From positions 1-16,024 of the forward strand of contig JASLXP010000346.1 in assembly GCA_030740295.1 (NCBI GenBank): DNA of 16,024 nucleotides, given 5' to 3'. The DNA is from Planctomycetota bacterium (GTDB lineage: Bacteria > Planctomycetota > PUPC01 > JACPCR01). Numbering within the stretch: the first letter of the stretch is position 1; the number at the start of each line of letters is the position of its first letter. Below are positions 7,179 to 12,942 of the stretch, one piece after another. The notes beneath the pieces are model-generated. The model worked only from the letters and a program-made list of their open reading frames with translations. It ran no database searches and was not told where the DNA came from. The position numbers were made by a program, and so were the translations under genes.

Positions 7179-8138
7179 TTGTCACCCGCCCTCAAAGAAT
7201 CCAAATCTGTTGGCGCCCTCCTTGGAACCTTCGCCGGTGATGCCCTCGGCATGCCGGTCGAGGGCTACGATATCGACATGATCGTTTCCGCTTACGACAG
7301 GGTCGATAGCATGCTCGATGCGCGCAAAGGACGCGGTACTTACACAGACGACACTCAAATGATGATCGGGATCGCAGAAGCGCTCTCGAAATGTGGCGAG
7401 TTTCAAGGCGCACAGACTGCTCGATGCTTCGTAGATAATTTTGAAAAGGACCGGGGATATGGCCGCGGAGCGCTGGAAGTCCTCTACCGTCTTTCACAGG
7501 GAGTGCCCTGGAATAAGGCTGGTGAACGCATGTTTGGCGGGGGCTCCTTCGGCAATGGCTCGGCCATGCGCATCGCTCCCATTGGCGTCTTTTTCTCGGC
7601 AGATCGCGCCGCGCTGATCCAGGCGGCGATCGACAGCGCTCGCATCACGCACACCCATCCATTAGGCACCGGCGGGGCAGTCATCCAGGCCCTGGCAGTG
7701 AGCCTTGCCTTCGAAAGCGATCCGGATTCTCCTCTGGACAAGACTGCATTCCTCACCACCCTCAAAGAACACATCGAGCCCGAGTGGTACGCCTATCATC
7801 ACAAGCTCGTGCACGTCCAGGAATTGCTCGATGGCGAATTTGATCCGTATGAAGTCGTCCGGCTTCTGGGGAACGATGTCACTTGTCAGGGCTCTGTGCC
7901 TCTGGCCATTTACTGTTTCCTCATGCATCCCGATGATTTTCGTGATGCGGTCGTCGCTGCCGTGAACATGGGCGGCGATACAGATACCATCGGCGCCATG
8001 GCCGGCGCGCTCGCCGGCGCCAGGCTCGGCTGGGAAGCGATACCGCCCGACTGGCTGGACGCGTTGGAAAACGGCGGTACTGGCCGCGATTATGTGGCCC
8101 AGTTGGGTAGAGACTTACACGCAAAAGCCAATCACTGA
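7179..8138 (+). CDS. ADP-ribosylglycohydrolase family protein (DraG/ARH-like)
   Basis: A 319-residue member of the ADP-ribosylglycohydrolase fold, whose known members remove ADP-ribose from proteins or cleave related N- or O-glycosidic bonds using two metal ions. The metal motifs are all present: GDALGMPVEG (20-29), TYTDDTQM (54-61; Asp57, Asp58, Thr59), GSFGNGSAMRIAPIG (122-136) and MGGDTDTIGAMAG (264-276). The length is normal. The only start that keeps the conserved GALLGTFAGDALG is TTG at 7179, since the same frame has a stop at 7134 and no ATG between. The HAD gene begins 16 bp downstream and the creatininase gene overlaps that, forming a three-gene operon. This context points to a small-molecule pathway rather than nitrogenase regulation; there is no DraT partner in the window. 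Exact substrate unknown. Confidence 0.92.
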   Translation: MSPALKESKSVGALLGTFAGDALGMPVEGYDIDMIVSAYDRVDSMLDARKGRGTYTDDTQMMIGIAEALSKCGEFQGAQTARCFVDNFEKDRGYGRGALEVLYRLSQGVPWNKAGERMFGGGSFGNGSAMRIAPIGVFFSADRAALIQAAIDSARITHTHPLGTGGAVIQALAVSLAFESDPDSPLDKTAFLTTLKEHIEPEWYAYHHKLVHVQELLDGEFDPYEVVRLLGNDVTCQGSVPLAIYCFLMHPDDFRDAVVAAVNMGGDTDTIGAMAGALAGARLGWEAIPPDWLDALENGGTGRDYVAQLGRDLHAKANH

Positions 8139-8154
8139 AAACTTGGAGAATGCA

Positions 8155-8844
8155 TTGAGTGTTGAAGCAATCCTGATCGACTTCGGAGGCACCCTGGATT
8201 CAGACGGGCTCGACTGGTACGAGAGTTTCTATCGCATTTGCCAGGAGCAGGGAATGCTTCTGGATCGCGATGAATTCGAGCGCCTCGGTAAAATCGCCGG
8301 CAGAAGAATCAGCCGCCATGACGATGTTCGTGAACTCAAACTGGACGTCCATGTTCATCGCCTCGTGAACGAGCTCAGAGAAATCATGGACGATGAAATT
8401 ATTATGGATCCCGTACAGACGTCCGAAACATTTCTCGCCCGCGCAAGCATGTGGCTGAATAGCCATCTGCCGATCGTTGAACAACTCGCAGCCGAATACC
8501 GCCTCGGCTGCCTCTCCAATAATTGGGGCAATGCGCAGGGCTGGTGTGAACAATTCGGTTTCTTCGAACACATGGAGGTAGCAGTCGATTCCACACTCGT
8601 AGGCGTAAGCAAGCCGGACCGCAGGATTTTTGAGATTGGATTAAGGAGACTCGGCCTGCCGGCCGAGAAAGTGGCCTACGTAGGCGACCGCTATGAAACG
8701 GACATGGAAGGAGCAAAAGGAGCAGGTCTGACCACCGTCTGGGTCAGCCATCCGCATTATGAGAACGATGTGGATGAAGGCATCGCTGACTATGCCATTC
8801 GCTCCTTTTCAGAAATGCTGGAAATAGTGGAGAAGTGGAAATGA
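8155..8844 (+). CDS. HAD-superfamily hydrolase with altered motif I
   Basis: A 229-residue HAD-fold protein with a small helical cap (about 20-95). Motif I is IDFGGTLDSDG with nucleophile Asp9; the usual second aspartate (DxDxT) is Gly11. Motif II is LSNNW (Ser121), motif III SKPDRRIF (Lys153), motif IV YVGDRYETD (Asp178, Asp183). Family members are mostly phosphatases. Loss of the general-acid Asp is known in HAD branches such as phosphonatases and dehalogenases, and would change leaving-group chemistry. The TTG at 8155 is chosen because GGAG at 8145-8148 lies at ideal distance; the frame is also open back to 8092. It starts 16 bp after the ADP-ribosylglycohydrolase gene, and its TGA overlaps the ATG of the creatininase gene (ATGA at 8841-8844), so translation is probably coupled. 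Confidence 0.9.
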   Translation: MSVEAILIDFGGTLDSDGLDWYESFYRICQEQGMLLDRDEFERLGKIAGRRISRHDDVRELKLDVHVHRLVNELREIMDDEIIMDPVQTSETFLARASMWLNSHLPIVEQLAAEYRLGCLSNNWGNAQGWCEQFGFFEHMEVAVDSTLVGVSKPDRRIFEIGLRRLGLPAEKVAYVGDRYETDMEGAKGAGLTTVWVSHPHYENDVDEGIADYAIRSFSEMLEIVEKWK

Positions 8845-9623
8845 GCACGTGGAAACTACAGGAGCTGAATTACCAGCAGGTCAAAAACTCTGACTTTGAA
8901 GTCGCGCTCCTCCCTATATCAGCGGTCGAAGCACACAATCTCCACCTCCCATACGGCACTGACTATTATCAGATAGAAGCCATCGCCGACCGCGCCTGTG
9001 AAAAGGCAGCCGAGGCAGGCGCAAAACCAGTTCGCCTGCCCGGCATCCCGTACGGTGTCGAATCCAACCTGGATAAGTTTCCACTCAGCATTCACGTACA
9101 GCAATCGACTCTGAATTTAGTAGTTTCAGATATAGTTAAAGCGCTCGAAAAGGATGGCATCAGAAAACTAGTTATTTTGAACGGTCATGGTGGAAACGAT
9201 TTCAAAGGATGCGTTCGCGATCTTTACGCAAAGTCAGATGTATTTATTTTCGTCGCCGATTGGTACCGTATGGCCCCGGACACACTGAACGAAGTTTTTG
9301 AAGATCCCGGCGACCACGCAGACGAAATGGAGACAAGCTGCTGCCTGCATCTTGTTCCTGAACTAGTTCATCTGAATCAGGCAGATGAAGGCGCCATCCG
9401 AGAAAGCCGTTTTAAGGCCATGAACCAGGGCCTCGTCTGGACAACACGCCCATTTGATCGCCTGACAACTAATTGCGGAGTTGGCAATCCTCATAGGGCA
9501 ACCGCAGAAAAAGGAGAGAAATATCTCGAAGCGGTGGTCGCGAATCTGGCGGAGTTTTTAGTGGAGCTCAGCGCGTCTGAAATTGACGGGCTTTTTCCTT
9601 TTAAGGAATCGTCGAGCTCGTAG
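8841..9623 (+). CDS. Creatininase-family metal-dependent hydrolase (copy 1)
   Basis: A 260-residue member of the creatininase/MftE-like fold, dinuclear metal amidohydrolases acting on cyclic or formyl amides and similar substrates. Metal-site segments are PISAVEAHNLHLPYGTD (Glu30, His32, Asp41; the usual Gly after the His is Asn), the hallmark NGHGGN (114-119) and DHADEMETS (His159, Glu162). A conserved C-terminal ATAEKGEKY is shared with the second copy at 14888-15679. The ATG at 8841 overlaps the HAD stop and follows GGAG at 8829-8832, so it is preferred to a GTG at 8835. It is the last gene of the operon. The TAG at 9621-9623 directly touches the stop codon of the convergent HD-GYP gene, leaving no room for a terminator. 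Substrate unknown; creatinine itself is unlikely to be assignable. Confidence 0.9.
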   Translation: MSTWKLQELNYQQVKNSDFEVALLPISAVEAHNLHLPYGTDYYQIEAIADRACEKAAEAGAKPVRLPGIPYGVESNLDKFPLSIHVQQSTLNLVVSDIVKALEKDGIRKLVILNGHGGNDFKGCVRDLYAKSDVFIFVADWYRMAPDTLNEVFEDPGDHADEMETSCCLHLVPELVHLNQADEGAIRESRFKAMNQGLVWTTRPFDRLTTNCGVGNPHRATAEKGEKYLEAVVANLAEFLVELSASEIDGLFPFKESSSS

Positions 9624-11210
9624 CTATGATTGCATGCTGAATGCCCTGTTTGCGCTTTGCGCCTGCATGAGTTCTATCTGCAGGGTCTTTGGCCGCCGAA
9701 GCCGGCCCTCTTGCCAGACGGTAAGGAATGCCTTGGCGATGTCGGGATCGAACTGAGTGCCCATGCCCGTCATCAACTCCCGCGCGATGAATTCCTTTTC
9801 ATAGGGCTCGCGGTAAGGGCGGGCGGTGGACATTGCGTCGTAGGCATCTGCCACACCGACAAGTCGCGCTGTGTATGGGATATCTTCTTCGGCAAGACCA
9901 TCCGGATAGCCGCGGCCGTCCCATCGTTCGTGGTGATGCCGGGCAACATCCAGTGGGTGTTTCATGCGACGGTTGTCTATCTGGCCGATGATCTTTGCGC
10001 CGGTGACAGGATGTTCTTTTATGAGGGCAAATTCTTCATCCGTGAGTCTGCCGGCCTTGGTGAGGAGCGCCTCGGGCACGCCGATCTTGCCAACGTCGTG
10101 GAGCAGCGCGCCGAGCCGGATGTTCTCGATCATCTTGTCGCCTTCGCCGAGCTGTTCCGCGATTTGAACACTGAATGCGGCGACCCGCTCAGAATGACCG
10201 CGGGTGTATTCATCTTTCGCTTCAATGGCTGCGACGAGGGTGAGGATGGACCACATGGCGAGGTCCTCGAGCTCTTGAATGAGATTAGCCCGTTCGATGC
10301 TGATGCCTGCCTGGCGGCCGATGGCTGAAAGGAGCTCCAGATCCCGCTCGGTGAATGCCTCAGTCTCCTGGCTGGAGTCCACATAAATCGCGCCAAGTAT
10401 TTGTTTCTGGCTTTCAAGCGGCACGCACATCACCGAGCGAATCTGATTGATGAAGATGCTTTCGCCCGTTTTGAATCGCTCGTCCATCATCGCGTCCGGG
10501 CAGAGAACATGCTGTGATTTTGTGATGCAATCCTGGACGATTGTCTGGCTGAGCGGCAGCCGCTCGTTGTCGGCGACATCGCATCGGACGACTACGGGAT
10601 TGATGTCATTTGTTTCAGGATCACGAAGCAACAGAAAGGCCCGTTCGGGGTGGATGACATCGATGATGGTGTCCATCAACGTGTCGAAGAGTTCCCTCGG
10701 GTTCTCGGTCGAGTTGATCAGGTTGCCGACCTTGTAAATGGTAGCCAGGTTCTGGTGTATCTGACGGTAGGCAGCGACATCGGAGACTTGTGCACTGGTA
10801 TCGAGAAGCAGTGTCTGATCGAGCTCTTCTCTCCCGAATACCTGGGTGCTGGTACTTCGACTGAGATGCGGGACAAACTTGACCTCTGTTCCGACATCCT
10901 CCTTCGTGGGCGCTGCTGATTCTGATTCCTGGAATTCAAATTTGTTGTCTCCAATCTGAATGAGGTCTTGCTCCTCGAGCTTGTGCCGTTTGATACGTTT
11001 GCCGTTTACAAAGGTTCCGTTGCTGCTGTGGTCAATGAGCTGGAACTGGCCGGCAGCGCTGACAATCTCGCTGTGCTCGCGGCTGACCTCTTCTCCATAA
11101 ATCTGGAGCTCGTTTTCAGGACTTCGCCCTATCAAGATACTTCGGCCATGCGGAAGATGTATCTTGCGTCCTTGTCCAGGGCCAGCCTTAACAATCAGAA
11201 TAGCGTTCAT
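9624..11210 (-). CDS. FHA-GAF-HD-GYP protein (predicted cyclic-di-GMP phosphodiesterase)
   Basis: Predicted cytosolic regulator of 528 residues. Residues 1-95 are an FHA domain (LIGRSPEN at 26-33, VSREHS at 42-47, SSNGTFVNG at 62-70). Residues 150-315 are a GAF domain (MCVPLESQKQILGAIYVD). Residues 327-500 are an HD-GYP domain with HDVGKIGVPE (His371, Asp372), the histidines near 425-427 and DGRGYPDGL. With the metal ligands and the GYP triad intact it should hydrolyse cyclic-di-GMP. Its FHA could recognise a phosphothreonine-bearing partner and so link kinase signalling to second-messenger turnover; that link is inferred. Layout and GAF sequence resemble the phosphatase at 3958-5670. The ATG at 11210 begins at the FHA domain. 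It converges with the creatininase gene with zero bases between stop codons and diverges from the PmtA-like gene. Confidence 0.94.
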   Translation of the reverse strand: MNAILIVKAGPGQGRKIHLPHGRSILIGRSPENELQIYGEEVSREHSEIVSAAGQFQLIDHSSNGTFVNGKRIKRHKLEEQDLIQIGDNKFEFQESESAAPTKEDVGTEVKFVPHLSRSTSTQVFGREELDQTLLLDTSAQVSDVAAYRQIHQNLATIYKVGNLINSTENPRELFDTLMDTIIDVIHPERAFLLLRDPETNDINPVVVRCDVADNERLPLSQTIVQDCITKSQHVLCPDAMMDERFKTGESIFINQIRSVMCVPLESQKQILGAIYVDSSQETEAFTERDLELLSAIGRQAGISIERANLIQELEDLAMWSILTLVAAIEAKDEYTRGHSERVAAFSVQIAEQLGEGDKMIENIRLGALLHDVGKIGVPEALLTKAGRLTDEEFALIKEHPVTGAKIIGQIDNRRMKHPLDVARHHHERWDGRGYPDGLAEEDIPYTARLVGVADAYDAMSTARPYREPYEKEFIARELMTGMGTQFDPDIAKAFLTVWQEGRLRRPKTLQIELMQAQSANRAFSMQS

Positions 11211-11256
11211 AAGATGCCGAAGATGGGAGCTCTTGCCGAGCGTGAAGGGGGGAGGA

Positions 11257-11284
11257 AGTATACCTGTCCATCATCACTGGGCAA
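11257..11284 (-). promoter_or_regulatory. Candidate promoter for the HD-GYP gene
   Basis: On the minus strand TTGCCC (11279-11284), a 16-bp spacer and TATACT (11257-11262) resemble a sigma-70 promoter. Transcription would start near 11250, about 40 bases before the ATG at 11210. Found by eye only. Confidence 0.4.
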
Positions 11285-11314
11285 AGCTGACAGAGTCGCG
11301 GCAGATGTTTGGCT

Positions 11315-11341
11315 GAGGATTCAGAGGATTCAGAGGAATCA
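11315..11341. repeat. Three tandem 9-bp repeats in a divergent promoter gap
   Basis: GAGGATTCA occurs at 11315-11323 and 11324-11332, then GAGGAATCA at 11333-11341, directly head to tail. A fourth degenerate piece (CAGGATTCG) follows at about 11344. They lie in the 247-bp gap between the HD-GYP and PmtA-like genes, upstream of both candidate promoters. They may be a stacked regulator-binding array or a short slippage repeat. Confidence 0.6.
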
Positions 11342-11401
11342 GGCAGGATTCGGCGATGATCATCGGTGGCGAGGCACTGCAATTGTCGATACTTCTTCGC
11401 C

Positions 11402-11430
11402 TTGTTATTCCCCAGGGGTCGCCATAGAAT
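11402..11430 (+). promoter_or_regulatory. Candidate sigma-70-type promoter for the PmtA-like gene
   Basis: TTGTTA (11402-11407), a 17-bp spacer and TAGAAT (11425-11430) are a good match to a sigma-70 promoter. Transcription would start near 11437, about 20 bases before the ATG at 11458. Confidence 0.5.
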
Positions 11431-11457
11431 CCCGCCATCTACCGCTGAAGAAGAAGA

Positions 11458-12117
11458 ATGCTGAAAGAAGGCCTCACATTCATAAAAGAATCGCTGAGAG
11501 ATTTCAGAGCGACCGGCGCCGTTCTGCCGAGTTCTCATTTTGTGGCCCGGAAAATAACCTCCAAGGCGGTAGAGGCCGTCAACGGCTCTCAACTTCGGGT
11601 GCTGGAGGTGGGGTCGGGTACCGGAAGCTTCTCTCGCCACCTCGTCGAAAGCCTGAGCGCGGGAGACGTTCTCGACCTGTGCGAAATCAATCCCAATTTT
11701 GCTGAACGTCTCCGCTCGAGATTTACCTCCAACGGGCACCATCCCAATGGGCCGCAGATACGAGTTTACGAAGATTCTGTTCTCAACCTCGAGCCTTCGG
11801 AACCCTACGATTTCATCGTCTCCGGGCTGCCCTTTAACAGTTTTGAGCCCGACTTCGTCTCTTCAGTCCTGACGAAATACACCGAAATGCTTAAGCCGGG
11901 CGGCTATCTGAGCTTCTTCGAATACTTATTCATCAGGGAGCTGACCTACCCTTTTGGCTCAAAGAACTACAGACAGCGCGTGTCGGCTGTCGCAGAAGTC
12001 ATGTCCCAGTACTACAAGGATCGGAATCTCGAAAGCGAGACTGTCCTGCTGAATATCCCACCGGCGGTGGTCCACCATCTGAGCCAGCTCAACGGCAACG
12101 GAAGCTCCGGTGATTGA
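11458..12117 (+). CDS. PmtA-like class I methyltransferase (possible phospholipid N-methyltransferase)
   Basis: A 219-residue SAM-dependent methyltransferase. The N-terminal GAVLPSSHFVARKI (20-33) and the later SGLPFNSFEPDFV (122-134) are typical of the Rhodobacter/Agrobacterium PmtA group. Those enzymes methylate phosphatidylethanolamine towards phosphatidylcholine at the inner membrane face, and they share a fold with rRNA adenine dimethylases. Motif I is LEVGSGTGSF (49-58). The basic, amphipathic N-terminal segment (IKESLRDFRATG) would suit membrane binding. Lipid specificity is inferred from family likeness; related proteins of other function exist. The ATG at 11458 has a weak GAAGAAG before it. 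The gene is monocistronic between its own candidate promoter and a strong terminator at 12191-12227. Confidence 0.8.
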   Translation: MLKEGLTFIKESLRDFRATGAVLPSSHFVARKITSKAVEAVNGSQLRVLEVGSGTGSFSRHLVESLSAGDVLDLCEINPNFAERLRSRFTSNGHHPNGPQIRVYEDSVLNLEPSEPYDFIVSGLPFNSFEPDFVSSVLTKYTEMLKPGGYLSFFEYLFIRELTYPFGSKNYRQRVSAVAEVMSQYYKDRNLESETVLLNIPPAVVHHLSQLNGNGSSGD

Positions 12118-12190
12118 GCGGCGCAAGCGGAACAGAAGTCTCTACACATTTAGTTAAGTAGGCAGGAGCAATCCTGACCCCCAACAGAAC

Positions 12191-12227
12191 AAAAAAAACG
12201 CCAGACCGAATGGTCTGGCGTCTTTTT
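12191..12227. terminator. Bidirectional rho-independent terminator
   Basis: An A-run (12191-12198), a perfect 10-bp stem ACGCCAGACC (12198-12207) with GGTCTGGCGT (12212-12221) around a GAAT loop, then a T-run (12223-12227). A- and T-runs on both sides let it work on both strands. It ends the PmtA-like gene (74 bp upstream) and the convergent zinc-ribbon gene (stop at 12245). Confidence 0.92.
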
Positions 12228-12244
12228 ATGCAATGAAAGTCTGT

Positions 12245-12445
12245 TTACGAAACCCGAATGCGCAGTGGCACATCTCTCGAGGATTTCTGGGTATAGCTTT
12301 CGTGGCAGCGAGGGCAAATACGGTTGCCCGGCCCTTCTGACATGAATTCAGTTCCGCAGCGCAGGCAATGCCTGCTGCGACGAGTGCCTCTGTTGAGGGC
12401 CTGAAGGTGGGGAGGGATATCGCTATAAGTCTTCTTGCGGCGCAT
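12245..12445 (-). CDS. Small zinc-ribbon protein, 66 residues
   Basis: A basic 66-residue protein with one treble-clef or zinc-ribbon-like unit: CLRC (Cys27, Cys30) and CPRC (Cys44, Cys47) flanking GTEFMSEGPGNR. Such CxxC-GxxF-S-GxGNRxCxxC mini-proteins are widespread in several bacterial phyla but mostly without an assigned role; nucleic-acid or ribosome association is plausible from the basic flanks. The frame is open further, to 12664 (139 residues). The ATG at 12445 is chosen because it follows AGGAG on the minus strand (12453-12457) with 7-base spacing, and the upstream extension looks unlike protein. It shares the bidirectional terminator at 12191-12227 with the PmtA-like gene. The gap upstream carries two palindromes that may control it. 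Confidence 0.8.
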   Translation of the reverse strand: MRRKKTYSDIPPHLQALNRGTRRSRHCLRCGTEFMSEGPGNRICPRCHESYTQKSSRDVPLRIRVS

Positions 12446-12634
12446 AAGGTCGCTCCTATGAAAAGTATCCGGGACGGATAGGGGGGACTGCTCTCTATGC
12501 GATTTCGTCTTTGCGCTCGCCTCGTTAGGGCGGTCAGGGACGCATCTTGAAACGCTTGCTGGAGTCAATCCAAAGTGAAAAAATTTGTCAATGATCCGAC
12601 GCTCCTCACAATTTGCGGGCGGGAGTATATCGGG

Positions 12635-12654
12635 TTCGTGAAAAATTTCACGAA
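12635..12654. promoter_or_regulatory. Perfect palindrome resembling a CRP/FNR-family operator
   Basis: TTCGTGAAA (12635-12643), AA, TTTCACGAA (12646-12654): 9-bp perfect arms around a 2-bp centre. Its core GTGA-N6-TCAC is the half-site arrangement bound by CRP/FNR-family regulators. It lies 190 bp upstream of the zinc-ribbon start and beside a minus-strand TATACT (12624-12629), a possible -10 box. No T-run follows, so it is not a terminator. No CRP-like regulator gene lies in the window. Confidence 0.55.
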
Positions 12655-12669
12655 TAAACTCCATTGATT

Positions 12670-12685
12670 TTCTGCAATTTCAGAA
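12670..12685. promoter_or_regulatory. Second near-palindrome, 15 bp from the first
   Basis: TTCTG (12670-12674) and CAGAA (12681-12685) with an AATT-centred middle give a 16-bp near-palindrome with one mismatched pair. Its position next to the site at 12635-12654 suggests a compound regulatory region upstream of the minus-strand zinc-ribbon gene. Short AT-rich palindromes also arise by chance. Confidence 0.3.
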
Positions 12686-12725
12686 TGAGCCGTTCTTTGG
12701 GACGCAAAGCGCGACCGAAATGCAT

Positions 12726-12926
12726 TCAAGTGTCTTTAATAAAGCGTCTTACGTCCGTCATTTTCTGGTGGAATTCAGCACGTTTGGCGTATTTAACCGA
12801 AGCATATTCGCAGACTGCGTGCATTTTTTTGTAAAGATTGTGCTTACCTTCTGGGCTGCGCATCCTCGTCAGACGACCTTTGCGCGTGCGCAGGCCAGAC
12901 CTATAATCCGCCGCCTTCGCTTTCAT
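12726..12926 (-). CDS. Possible small basic protein, 66 residues
   Basis: Not recognised. Starting at the ATG at 12926 the frame gives a lysine/arginine-rich protein with mostly polar and aromatic residues. It opens MKAKAADYRSGLRTRKGRL and its latter half (KKMHAVCEYASVKYAKRAEF) looks helical. It might bind RNA or DNA. For it: an AAAGG purine stretch 5 bases before the ATG, sensible codon use, and otherwise a 500-bp empty gap. Against it: its first codons overlap the candidate ispF promoter (TATAAT at 12902-12907), its start lies 16 bp from the divergent ispF start so its own promoter would be inside ispF, and I know no homologue. It is transcribed towards the zinc-ribbon gene. Confidence 0.45.
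   Translation of the reverse strand: MKAKAADYRSGLRTRKGRLTRMRSPEGKHNLYKKMHAVCEYASVKYAKRAEFHQKMTDVRRFIKDT
12880..12907 (+). promoter_or_regulatory. Candidate promoter of ispF-cysS
   Basis: TTGCGC (12880-12885), a 16-bp spacer and a perfect TATAAT (12902-12907). Transcription would start near 12914, about 29 bases before the ispF ATG. It overlaps the 5' end of the possible minus-strand small gene. Confidence 0.45.
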
Positions 12927-12942
12927 CTCGGCCTTTATCCTC

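Noticed and set aside
9630..10328. A 232-codon plus-strand frame opposite the HD-GYP domain
   Set aside because: The minus strand encodes intact HD-GYP catalytic motifs throughout this stretch; the plus-strand translation has no recognisable features.
12446..12664. N-terminal extension of the zinc-ribbon protein (139 residues if started at 12664)
   Set aside because: The ATG at 12445 has an excellent AGGAG site, the extension contains the perfect palindrome, and its residues look like translated non-coding DNA.
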